From Smithella sp. ME-1 (lineage in GTDB: Bacteria > Desulfobacterota > Syntrophia > Syntrophales > Smithellaceae), in NCBI GenBank assembly GCA_000495415.1, contig AWGX01000127.1, forward strand, positions 1-17,642: DNA of 17,642 bases, written 5' to 3'. Shown here piece by piece: positions 1 through 7,054 of this stretch (positions are counted from its first letter, which is position 1; every line of letters starts with the position of its first letter). Under the pieces are notes generated by a model. That model worked only from the letters and a program-made list of their open reading frames with translations. It did not search any database and was not told the DNA's origin. The position numbers and the translations under genes are program-made.

Positions 1-21
1 TATCCTTTGAAATCGAAATGG

Positions 22-27
22 TATAAT
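22..27 (+). promoter_or_regulatory. -10 element (TATAAT) before the first HIT gene
   Basis: An exact TATAAT lies 22 bp before the ATG at 50. The matching -35 box would fall at the window edge, so only half of the promoter is visible. The implied leader is very short, about 15 nt, and no clear Shine-Dalgarno precedes the ATG. Confidence 0.4.
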
Positions 28-49
28 TACTGGTTGGCTGGTTTTGATT

Positions 50-535
50 ATGGAAACAATTTTTGCGCCCTGGCGTATGGATTATATTAAAGGAGAAAAA
101 CCCGATGGATGTGTTTTTTGCAAGTGCTCTATCAGGTGTGAGGAATTTATTTTATTTGAAGGTAAAACTGCCTACGTAATGATGAACAGATATCCGTATG
201 TCAACGGACATTTAATGATAATACCGCAAAGACACACGGGAAAAATTGAAGATTTGAATCAGGACGAAAGAAAAGAAATGTTCGATCTTTTAGAAACAGC
301 AGTAAAAGCGCTAAAAGAAGCTATGAAACCGGATGGATTCAATATAGGAATTAATATTGGTAAAGCAGCTGGAGCCGGAATTGAGGACCATTTTCATATT
401 CATGTTATTCCGCGCTGGGAAGGCGATACCAACTTCATGAGCGTGGTGACGAATGTGAGGGTGATACCGGAAGACATATCTAAAACAGCAGCAAGTCTTG
501 CCCCCCTTTTTAAAAAATATCATCGGGAGGAATAA
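50..535 (+). CDS. HIT family protein, Ap4A phosphorylase-like
   Basis: This is a 161-residue histidine-triad nucleotide-binding protein. It opens with an APWRM motif and a CxxC pair (Cys21, Cys24). The triad near residues 114-118 reads HFHIHVIP, and a glycine-rich stretch (KAAGAGIEDH) precedes it. All three triad histidines are present, and the middle one (His116) is the expected nucleophile. The APWRM...CxFC opening is typical of the bacterial branch that includes mycobacterial Ap4A phosphorylase, so cleavage of dinucleoside polyphosphates in the cytosol is a reasonable prediction. Substrate cannot be read from sequence. A TTG six bases upstream is in frame, but the ATG fits the family N-terminus better. 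The stop lies only 4 bases before the next gene, which suggests an operon. Confidence 0.88.
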   Translation: METIFAPWRMDYIKGEKPDGCVFCKCSIRCEEFILFEGKTAYVMMNRYPYVNGHLMIIPQRHTGKIEDLNQDERKEMFDLLETAVKALKEAMKPDGFNIGINIGKAAGAGIEDHFHIHVIPRWEGDTNFMSVVTNVRVIPEDISKTAASLAPLFKKYHREE

Positions 536-539
536 TGTA

Positions 540-863
540 ATGAGAATAATTTATTTAATTCTTGTTATAATTTTTTCTTTATTTATATTCACTTTTTCGC
601 AGCAAAATTTAGCCACAATACAATTGCGTTATAACATTTTGGATTACAGTGTTTTGGGTAAATTAAAGCCTATACCAGTTTATTTACTTATCTTTATTTC
701 AATTCTTATTGGAGTAATCATTACAGGTTTCTGGGGCATAATAGAGAGATTTCGTTTAAATCGCACCATCAGACGTTTAAATAAAGTGGTTCGCGATTTA
801 CGCAGAGAACTGCATGCCAGCGAAGCTCCGCCAATTATTGATGAACAAGAAAAGCCAAAATAA
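540..863 (+). CDS. LapA family (DUF1049) inner-membrane protein
   Basis: The 107-residue product has two hydrophobic segments (about residues 3-20 and 44-67). A basic, helical, probably coiled-coil cytosolic tail follows, rich in Arg and ending in a charged Pro/Glu stretch. This layout and size match the LapA/DUF1049 family; in E. coli LapA works with LapB in regulating LPS assembly. The ATG at 540 was chosen because GGGAGG at 525-530 sits 9 bases before it. A longer reading frame from 498 would overlap the HIT gene and lacks a site. The gene follows the HIT gene by 4 bases and overlaps the next one, so all three are probably co-transcribed. No lapB homologue is in the window. Confidence 0.82.
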   Translation: MRIIYLILVIIFSLFIFTFSQQNLATIQLRYNILDYSVLGKLKPIPVYLLIFISILIGVIITGFWGIIERFRLNRTIRRLNKVVRDLRRELHASEAPPIIDEQEKPK

Positions 864-1356
864 TCTGAAATCTTGTTCTGATGAGGATTTCAAATTTATT
901 ACCGACGCCAGCTTAGCAAGATTGGCTAAATGGATGCGTCTTTTAGGCTACGACACTGTCGTTTTCACAAAAGAAGCAGGTCGGGAAATGTTACGAAAGG
1001 CTGACGCTGAGGGCAGAATAGTTCTCACCAGAAGAAGGGATATGATTGAACGTCAGTTTTCCGGCATTCTTTTTCTGGTCACAGATGTTGTTATCAGTGA
1101 CCAAATCAAAGCTGTCATTGAAAAGTTTTCTCTAAAGATTAACAGACAGAAGATGTTCTGGATTTGTATAGAGTGCAATCAGAGACTGCAGGCTGTCGAA
1201 AAAAATGAGGTTCGTGACCTGGTGCCACCTTACGTTCTTGAAAATTGTGATAAGTATAATCAATGTCCGTGTTGCGGCAAGATTTACTGGATGGGAACGC
1301 ATCCGCGAAATGCCTTAAAGTTTATGGAGCAGCACATTCCGAGTCATCTCCCTTGA
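841..1356 (+). CDS. Mut7-C RNase domain protein with zinc ribbon
   Basis: The 171-residue protein contains the Mut7-C domain, a PIN-like fold. The opening motif FITDASLARLAKWMRLLGYD carries the conserved Asp22 and an aromatic/basic helix. A C-terminal zinc ribbon follows, formed by Cys109-x2-Cys112 and Cys142/Cys145 (the second knuckle reads CPCCGKIYW). It ends with the family's GTH...N..KFM signature. A nuclease role is inferred from PIN-fold relatives, and its substrate is unknown. The start is uncertain: ATG 841 overlaps the LapA-like gene by 23 bp without a visible Shine-Dalgarno, while ATG 814 has a weak AGAGA upstream and would overlap by 50 bp. Either way translational coupling is likely. 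The 3' end overlaps the convergent mogA gene by 35 bp. Confidence 0.8.
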   Translation: MNKKSQNNLKSCSDEDFKFITDASLARLAKWMRLLGYDTVVFTKEAGREMLRKADAEGRIVLTRRRDMIERQFSGILFLVTDVVISDQIKAVIEKFSLKINRQKMFWICIECNQRLQAVEKNEVRDLVPPYVLENCDKYNQCPCCGKIYWMGTHPRNALKFMEQHIPSHLP

Positions 1357-1813
1357 TTTTTTCAATGGCGTGTTTCAGTGCCTGTAAAACGACGGCAAGA
1401 TTTTCTTTAGCGCCTCTGGGGCTTCCGGGGAGATTAATTATCAGACTTTTTCCACGAATTCCCGCTACCGCGCGGGAAATCATAGCATGGGGAGTAATCA
1501 GCATACTCTGATGACGCATGGCTTCGGCCATACCGGGAACTTCTTTGTCGATAACTTTCATAGTGGCGTCGGGAGTCAGATCTCTGGGGCTGACTCCGGT
1601 ACCACCGGTGGTTAAAATCAAATCCAGCTTTTCCACGTCTGCGAAATTAATAATTGCTTTCTGAATCTGATCTGTTTCATCAGGAATGATGAGAGTTTTT
1701 TTTATTTCAATTGTGATGCCCGCAAGCATCTCTGCTATTGCGGGGCCGCTTAAATCTTCGCGCTTACCCTGCGAGCCTTTATCGCTTACAGTTATGATCC
1801 CGGCGCTGATCAT
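1322..1813 (-). CDS. mogA: MogA/MoaB family molybdopterin adenylyltransferase
   Basis: This 163-residue protein spans the MoaB/Mog fold at its usual length. It shows the N-terminal ITVSDKGSQG..R.DLSGP motif (residues 7-24), the pterin-binding loop TTGGTGVSPRD (68-78) and the NLPGSPRGAKEN motif near 130-141. In bacteria these enzymes adenylylate molybdopterin before metal insertion, as a late step of molybdenum or tungsten cofactor synthesis. Mog and MoaB are hard to tell apart by eye, so the symbol is provisional. GGAG lies 10 bases before the ATG. It sits 69 bp after the EF-G-like gene on the same strand and may be read from the same transcript. Its last 35 bp lie inside the convergent Mut7-C gene. 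Confidence 0.88.
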   Translation of the reverse strand: MISAGIITVSDKGSQGKREDLSGPAIAEMLAGITIEIKKTLIIPDETDQIQKAIINFADVEKLDLILTTGGTGVSPRDLTPDATMKVIDKEVPGMAEAMRHQSMLITPHAMISRAVAGIRGKSLIINLPGSPRGAKENLAVVLQALKHAIEKIKGDDSECAAP

Positions 1814-1842
1814 TATTTTGGAACTCCATATTGCGAAGCGAA

Positions 1843-1875
1843 TGGTATGAACATAAATTTAATGAATTCATACCA
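1843..1875. repeat. 9-bp inverted repeat between the EF-G-like gene and mogA
   Basis: TGGTATGAA (1843-1851) and TTCATACCA (1867-1875) are perfect complements around a 15-base loop. The hairpin sits just after the EF-G-like stop codon. No T-run follows it on the minus strand, so it is not a standard intrinsic terminator. It could be an mRNA processing or stability element, or chance. Confidence 0.4.
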
Positions 1876-1882
1876 GTGATTA

Positions 1883-3967
1883 TTATTCTTCTTCTTTATC
1901 TTTCTTATACTCGGCGATAATTTTCTCAGCGATATAAGCGGGGACTTCTTCGTAATGTGAATGAGTATAAGTGAAATTTCCTCTGCCGCTGGTCATGGAA
2001 CGAAGATCAGGCGCGTATTTCAATATTTCCGCCAGCGGTACCTGACCTTTAATTACTTGATTGGAGCCGTTGGAATCCATTCCCTGGACACGTCCGCGTC
2101 TGCTGTTTAAATCTCCGATAACGTCGCCCATATATTCGTCAGGTACTTCTATTTCAATATTTACAATTGGTTCCAGAAGTATCGGCTGACAATCCATAAC
2201 GCCTTTTTGAAAGGCCATGGAGCCGGCGATTTTAAAAGCCATTTCCGACGAATCAACAGTATGGTAAGAGCCGAAAGTCAGATTTATTTTAAAATCAACC
2301 ACAGGATAGCCGGCAATAACGCCTTTTGCTGCTGCTTCCACAATACCTTTTTCAACAGCCGGGCGGTATTGACCGGGAATGACGCCGCCGACTATTTTAT
2401 CATGAAACTCAAAACCGCCGCCGCGGGGCAGGGGCTCAATATCAATCCAGCAATCACCGAACTGGCCGCGTCCGCCGGATTGTTTCTTGTATTTGCCCTG
2501 TACATTGGTTTTTCCCTTAATGGTTTCTTTATAGGGAATCTTGGGCGTATTCAAGTTTACTTCGACACCGAATTTTCTTTTCATCTTTTCGATGTTGACT
2601 TCAATATGCACCTGACCCATTCCGGAAAGAATCATTTCCTTGGTTTCAACATTGCGGGTGAATACTATTGTCGGATCTTCTTCTGTCAGGCGGTGAATCG
2701 ATGAAGCAATCTTGTCTTCGTCGCCTCTTGATTTCGGTTCCATGGCATAAGACATGATGGGTGGAGGCACGGCTACTTTTTCAAAGATGATAGGAGATTT
2801 TTCATTGCATAAAGTATCTCCTGTTGTTGTTTCCTTGAGTTTGGCCACGCCGGCAATGTCTCCTGGAATAAGCACGTCCGCCTGTTTCTGATTTTTACCT
2901 TCCAGAAAGAAAACATGGCCGAATTTTTCCGTAATTTTTCTTGAAGAGTTGTAAACAGGAGTATCTGAATTAAGTGTGCCGGAATATACTCGGAATAAAG
3001 TCAGTCTTCCTGCGTAGGGGTCGGCGATTGTTTTAAAAACTATTGCCGAGAAAGGCGCGTCTTCCGAAGGCTGCCTTTCTTCAATATCGTCAGATTTCGG
3101 TTTTTTGCCTTTGATCGGACCGCGATCAAGAGGAGATGCGAAAGATTCAACTATCAGGTCAAGCAGAAATGAAATTCCAATACCTTTTATTGAAGAGCCG
3201 CAGACTACCGGAATAAAACTTCCCGAAGTAACACCTTTTCTTAATCCCGCTTTCAGTTCTTCGTCGGAAAGTTCCCCTGTTTCCAGGTATTTATTCATCA
3301 GTTCATCATCTGCTTCGGCAATATCTTCCACCATGGAGTCACGCATGAGTTTTACATCGTCCTTAATATCCGCAGGAATATCCATGGCTTTTCCAGCACC
3401 TTTGTTATCGCTGAATACATAAGCTTTCATACCGATTAAATCGACAATTCCGTTGAATTTATCTTCCGCGCCTATGGGAAGACAAACAGGAGTGGCTTTT
3501 TTCTTAAATTTACTTTTAATGCTTTCGAGCGCTGTGGAAAAATTAGCGCGTTCCCGATCCAGTCTGTTAATGAAAATCATGCGGGGAAGCTTGAATTCCT
3601 CGGCTAACTCCCAGACTTTTTGTGTTTGAAATTCGACCCCGCCGACAGCGTCAACCACAATAACAGTGTTTTCGACAACGCTCATTGAACATTTTATATC
3701 ATAGGCAAAGTTGGAGTCGCCCGGTGTGTCAATAAAATTAATCTTATGTTTTTCCCATTCGACAAAATTTGCCGCCAAACTGATTGATACTCTCCGCTTT
3801 TGCTCTTCAGGTTCAAAATCCATAACGGATGTTGCGTCATCAACCCTTCCTAATCGTTCGCTTTTTCCGGAGACGAATAACAAAGATTCACAGAGTGATG
3901 TTTTACCGGTTCCGCCGTGTCCGACTATTGCTAGATTTCTCAGGGATTTAGATTCGTACTTTGCCAT
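1883..3967 (-). CDS. fusA: EF-G-like translation elongation factor GTPase
   Basis: The 694-residue protein has EF-G architecture. The GTPase domain comes first, with P-loop GHGGTGKT at 16-23, DTPG at 80-83 and NRLD at 134-137. Domains II-V follow; domain IV carries QSGGRGQFGD and a tip motif GSYHTVDSSEMAFKIAGS. The P-loop begins GHGGTGKT rather than AHIDAGKT, and switch I has VSIS where canonical EF-G has ITIT. These mark the EF-G-like (EF-G2) paralogue group rather than the housekeeping factor, so a second canonical EF-G is expected elsewhere in the genome. The NKxD base-specificity motif is altered to NRLD. The start at 3967 is set by AAAGGAG five bases upstream; a longer frame from 3982 would translate that site. 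The paralogue's exact role in translocation or recycling is not known. Confidence 0.9.
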   Translation of the reverse strand: MAKYESKSLRNLAIVGHGGTGKTSLCESLLFVSGKSERLGRVDDATSVMDFEPEEQKRRVSISLAANFVEWEKHKINFIDTPGDSNFAYDIKCSMSVVENTVIVVDAVGGVEFQTQKVWELAEEFKLPRMIFINRLDRERANFSTALESIKSKFKKKATPVCLPIGAEDKFNGIVDLIGMKAYVFSDNKGAGKAMDIPADIKDDVKLMRDSMVEDIAEADDELMNKYLETGELSDEELKAGLRKGVTSGSFIPVVCGSSIKGIGISFLLDLIVESFASPLDRGPIKGKKPKSDDIEERQPSEDAPFSAIVFKTIADPYAGRLTLFRVYSGTLNSDTPVYNSSRKITEKFGHVFFLEGKNQKQADVLIPGDIAGVAKLKETTTGDTLCNEKSPIIFEKVAVPPPIMSYAMEPKSRGDEDKIASSIHRLTEEDPTIVFTRNVETKEMILSGMGQVHIEVNIEKMKRKFGVEVNLNTPKIPYKETIKGKTNVQGKYKKQSGGRGQFGDCWIDIEPLPRGGGFEFHDKIVGGVIPGQYRPAVEKGIVEAAAKGVIAGYPVVDFKINLTFGSYHTVDSSEMAFKIAGSMAFQKGVMDCQPILLEPIVNIEIEVPDEYMGDVIGDLNSRRGRVQGMDSNGSNQVIKGQVPLAEILKYAPDLRSMTSGRGNFTYTHSHYEEVPAYIAEKIIAEYKKDKEEE

Positions 3968-3995
3968 GAAAACTCCTTTCAATATCTCTCTATCT

Positions 3996-4012
3996 GCTTT
4001 TCTTAAAAAAGC
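3996..4012 (-). other. Small hairpin in the EF-G-like gene leader
   Basis: GCTTTT and AAAAGC form a 6-bp stem about 30 bases before the start codon. The stem is short and A/T-rich, and it could be chance. The rest of the 149-bp gap up to the TPR gene (3968-4116) shows no strong promoter; TTGTCT-N17-TAAGCT on the minus strand is the best but weak match. Confidence 0.2.
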
Positions 4013-4116
4013 AAATTCATTTGAATGGGCGCTTGTTTAGCTTATCCGGCAACTAAAATCAAGACAAATTTGATACTTGTAAATTTATTAAGGATAAAAC
4101 GGATATGTGCATAAGC

Positions 4117-5358
4117 CTAACGTTTTCCTTGCTTTATCTCATCATACAAGCGTCTGGCGAGTCTTATCGTGCAATGATTTTCCGGATATAACGGATTGAC
4201 ATTCGGATCGCTCGATATAAGTTTTTCGAGGATGGCCAATGCCTCAGCTTTTCTGCCTTTATAAGCGAGTAAGTCCGCCCAGGCATAAGGTATGTAATAA
4301 TAGTGGGGGAAAAGCATGTAGGCTATTTCGAGAGCGTTCAAATCCATATCAACGGTCACATTGACAAGCTTCATTCCCTTTTCCGTAACCCATCCGCCGT
4401 TGGTGATCGTCGTTGCCAGACTGATTACCGGGCCGCAAAAGAAGTACATGCTGTTTTCCTTGGAAGAGAAATACAGGGGATCCAGGATATTCTTTAAATT
4501 ACGCGCTTTGTTCAAAAAACTGGTAAACTGCACAGAGCGTTGTAAATTAAGCAAGTACCAATAATTGGCAGGGACGCTATAAGGCAGAAGTTTGCGGGCT
4601 TTGGTTCCATAGACAATTCCTTGTTTGTAATAGACCATGGCCTTGTCATGTTCATCCAGGCTGGTATGATATATTCCGACATAGTAATTGGCGCGCGAGA
4701 CCCAGGTTTGCGCCAGTCCGTCGTCGGGATTTTGTTTGGCTATTTTTTCCAACATGGCCAACGCGGCAACGGCATTTTTAACGTCGAGACGATTTAACCA
4801 GAGAGCCTTGAATGCGTTCCATTCCGGATATTCCATATCCGGCAGAGCCTCGCCGGTATTCCTTATGGGGGCATAGGTTCGAATAAATGCACCGTATTTA
4901 CCAAAGATATAATTGTGGTCACGGTTGTAGCATAGCGCTTCAATAAGCGTAGTAAGGGCATATAAATTTTTAGGATCCATTTTGCAGGCTTGATAGGCGA
5001 ACTTTTCCGCTTTTTCAAAATGTTCTGTACGGTCCTGGCTTATGTAACGGGCATGAAGATAATGCGCTTTGGCAAGAAGAAGAAGGGGCTCGATCTTTGA
5101 TGGATATGTTTCTTTCAAAGAGGACAGGGTAGCTATTAACTCACCCAGATTATCTCCTCCGTAATGATTTTCCCAGAGAGTCTTTACTTTTTGCCATCGC
5201 GGTGGATCATAATTCGGGATTGGCGGTTGAGGATCCCAGGAAAAACCATATACGCATGTGGACGATAACAAATTCCAGAAGCAAGCCAGAAAAAACATCA
5301 GAAAAAGTTGATTAACATGGTTTTGCGTCAGCCAAAGATTACTTTTTTTATTATGCAT
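4117..5358 (-). CDS. Exported TPR protein, paralogue A
   Basis: A 413-residue protein begins with a signal peptide: a basic start (HNKK), a hydrophobic core at about 18-33, and likely cleavage after VYG near residue 38, before FSWDP. The mature part is mostly helical with TPR-like units such as KIEPLLLLAKAHYLHARY, PKNLYALTTLIEAL and a C-terminal KAEALAILEKLISSDP. A final PEN...RLARRLYDEI motif recalls the TatT (T-component) proteins linked to TRAP transporters. That match is tentative, and no TRAP genes are present here. It shares more than half its residues with the next gene upstream, including an unbroken KLLPYSVPANYWY block. The ATG lacks a clear Shine-Dalgarno, but it aligns with the paralogue's start (MxNKK..LWL). 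It is probably periplasmic; the function is unknown. Confidence 0.75.
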   Translation of the reverse strand: MHNKKSNLWLTQNHVNQLFLMFFLACFWNLLSSTCVYGFSWDPQPPIPNYDPPRWQKVKTLWENHYGGDNLGELIATLSSLKETYPSKIEPLLLLAKAHYLHARYISQDRTEHFEKAEKFAYQACKMDPKNLYALTTLIEALCYNRDHNYIFGKYGAFIRTYAPIRNTGEALPDMEYPEWNAFKALWLNRLDVKNAVAALAMLEKIAKQNPDDGLAQTWVSRANYYVGIYHTSLDEHDKAMVYYKQGIVYGTKARKLLPYSVPANYWYLLNLQRSVQFTSFLNKARNLKNILDPLYFSSKENSMYFFCGPVISLATTITNGGWVTEKGMKLVNVTVDMDLNALEIAYMLFPHYYYIPYAWADLLAYKGRKAEALAILEKLISSDPNVNPLYPENHCTIRLARRLYDEIKQGKR

Positions 5359-5437
5359 AATACTGATTAAATGCTTCCCGATAGTCTTGATGAAACTTTA
5401 ACAAGTAAGAACTTAATTTGTCGTAGATAACTAAAAG

Positions 5438-5464
5438 CTTATGCTTATTATCGATAAGCATAAG
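5438..5464. repeat. 11-bp perfect palindrome over the TPR-A promoter
   Basis: CTTATGCTTAT (5438-5448) and ATAAGCATAAG (5454-5464) are perfect complements with a 5-base loop. On the minus strand the dyad covers the -10 box of the TPR-A promoter, which suggests an operator. It also lies 46 bp after the stop of TPR-B and is followed there by CTTTTAG, so a weak terminator for TPR-B is the alternative. Confidence 0.55.
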
Positions 5465-5486
5465 AAAATTAGACGTCCTTTGTCAA
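5457..5486 (-). promoter_or_regulatory. Sigma-70 promoter of TPR gene A
   Basis: On the minus strand, TTGACA (5486-5481) and TATGCT (5462-5457) are separated by 18 bp. The -35 box is a perfect match and is preceded by ATTTTC, the same context as the promoter of the paralogous gene. The implied leader is about 90 nt. Confidence 0.6.
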
Positions 5487-5509
5487 GAAAATTGCTGATC
5501 CTGTTAGTA

Positions 5510-6745
5510 TTAATATTTGCCCTGTTTTATGTCGTTATATAAGCGTTTGGCCAGCTGAATGAATCCATAATTCTCCGGTACCAGCTGATCAACATAAGGG
5601 TCGCGAATGATGAGTTTTTCCAGTATGGCCAATGCTTCCGCTTTTTTGCCTTTGTAGGCAAGAAGGTCTGCTCTGGCAAAAGGGATATAATAGTAATTGG
5701 GGAAGATTATTTCGGCTATTTCAAGGCCGTTCATATCCATCTCCAGAGTAATGTTAACAAGGTTCATTCCTTTTTCCACAACCCATCCGCCGTTTGTAAT
5801 CATGGTTGCCAGGGTAAGCGCAGGACCTGCAAAATAGTAAATGCTGTTCTCCCGGGAGCAGAAATATAGAGGAACAAGAATATCCATTAAATAGAGGGCC
5901 TTGTTAAAGATGCTCGTAAACTGTACGGCACGCGATCGGTTAAGTTGATACCAGTAATTGGCTGGTACGCTATACGGCAATAATTTACGGGCAAGTTTGG
6001 CATAAGCGATACCTTTTTCATAGAAAGGCATTCCTTTGTCATGCTCATTGATGCATGTATAGTATTCACCAACATAATAATTGGCACGCGAAGCCCATAT
6101 TTGTGCCATACCGTCTTTTGGATTTTCACTGGCTATTTTTTCAACCATGGCAATCGCAGCTTTGCCCTTTTCGATGTCGATACGCGCCAACCACAGGGTC
6201 TTAAAGTTGTCCCATCCGGGATATTTCATATCAGGCAGGGCTTCGGCACTTTCGATAGGAGCATAGGATTTGATCAGATTCCCGTAATTATTGAAGATAT
6301 AATCACGATCACGACTGTAGCATAATGTTTCGAAAAGAATGGCAATGGCATACAAATTTTTAGGGTCCATTTTGCATGCTTTTAACGCATATTGTTCGGA
6401 TTTCTCAAAATGTTCTTTCCGTTCGTTACTGACATATCGGGCATGAAAATAATGTGCGCGGGCAAGAAGCATGATTGGTTCGATCTTTGCGGGGTAGGCA
6501 TCTTTCAAAGGAATTAAAGCATTGATCAGTTCGTCGATATTTTTTCCTTCAAAGTGATCATTCCAGAGGCTTCTTACTTTTTCCCATCGAGGATCATCAT
6601 TAGGAATTGGCGGGTTGGGATCCCAGGAAAAGGCGTATAAGTATGTGGATGATAGTATGATTGAAAAACAAACCAGAAAAAATATAAAAATAAAATAGTT
6701 GTTTTTGTTAATTTTTAACCAGAGATGAACCTTCTTGTTATCCAT
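5510..6745 (-). CDS. Exported TPR protein, paralogue B
   Basis: The 411-residue product is a tandem paralogue of the gene just downstream. It has the same plan: a basic start (DNKK), a hydrophobic signal sequence at about 15-35 with likely cleavage after YLYA, then FSWDPNPPIPN and TPR-type helices. The blocks ARKLLPYSVPANYWY, NGGWVVEKGMNLVN and LAYKGKKAEALAILEKL are nearly identical in both proteins. The C-terminus again ends in PEN...LAKRLYNDIKQGK, loosely like TatT-type lipoprotein partners of TRAP systems, but there is no lipobox. The start at 6745 is fixed by GGAGGAG six bases upstream; the in-frame ATG at 6760 would put that site inside the coding region. Presumably periplasmic. Its own promoter suggests that it is expressed separately from paralogue A. 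Confidence 0.78.
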   Translation of the reverse strand: MDNKKVHLWLKINKNNYFIFIFFLVCFSIILSSTYLYAFSWDPNPPIPNDDPRWEKVRSLWNDHFEGKNIDELINALIPLKDAYPAKIEPIMLLARAHYFHARYVSNERKEHFEKSEQYALKACKMDPKNLYAIAILFETLCYSRDRDYIFNNYGNLIKSYAPIESAEALPDMKYPGWDNFKTLWLARIDIEKGKAAIAMVEKIASENPKDGMAQIWASRANYYVGEYYTCINEHDKGMPFYEKGIAYAKLARKLLPYSVPANYWYQLNRSRAVQFTSIFNKALYLMDILVPLYFCSRENSIYYFAGPALTLATMITNGGWVVEKGMNLVNITLEMDMNGLEIAEIIFPNYYYIPFARADLLAYKGKKAEALAILEKLIIRDPYVDQLVPENYGFIQLAKRLYNDIKQGKY

Positions 6746-6841
6746 AATTATCTCCTCCATAAAAAAACAAATATTTTTTTAATAAGAGAATCTGCAGGAA
6801 TAACTATAATCGGTCTCGGATCAGTAGATTATGTGTAAATA

Positions 6842-6870
6842 ATTCCAGCATAAGAAAAAGATGCTGTCAA
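6842..6870 (-). promoter_or_regulatory. Sigma-70 promoter of TPR gene B
   Basis: On the minus strand, TTGACA (6870-6865) and TGGAAT (6847-6842) are spaced by 17 bp, about 97 bp before the start codon. The -35 context ATTTTCTTGACA and a downstream TTTTCTTATGC are shared with the promoter region of TPR gene A, so the duplication included the regulatory region. Confidence 0.5.
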
Positions 6871-6928
6871 GAAAATATGGCTATAGCGGGAGTGTATGAA
6901 AGAATTTTTCTGTTTCTCATGAGGTATT

Positions 6929-7045
6929 ATGGAAAACATAGGTGTTGTTGATAATTATGACACGAGAATATTTATTAACTTGAAGATAAAGAACTTTTCC
7001 ATTATAAATCATAAAAAATTTATATCAAAGGATATTGCTGGTTGA
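6929..7045 (+). CDS. Possible 38-residue leader ORF before the helicase gene
   Basis: An ATG preceded by TGAGG (spacing 4) opens a 38-codon frame that stops 9 bases before the helicase ATG. The helicase start has no Shine-Dalgarno of its own, so translation of this ORF could feed the helicase by coupling. The peptide is rich in Ile, Lys and Asn, as expected of random A/T-rich DNA, and has no recognisable domain. The best promoter in the gap lies inside it, which would leave it out of that transcript. It may well not be a gene. Confidence 0.25.
   Translation: MENIGVVDNYDTRIFINLKIKNFSIINHKKFISKDIAG
6980..7008 (+). promoter_or_regulatory. Sigma-70 promoter of the helicase gene
   Basis: TTGAAG (6980-6985) and TATAAA (7003-7008) are spaced by exactly 17 bp. 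They match the consensus boxes at 4 and 5 of 6 positions. The start codon follows about 40 nt after the expected transcription start. Confidence 0.5.
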
Positions 7046-7054
7046 ATTGATTTA

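Noticed and set aside
2207..2704. 165-codon open frame on the plus strand inside the EF-G-like gene
   Set aside because: It is antisense to well-conserved EF-G domains, has no ribosome site and no recognisable domain.
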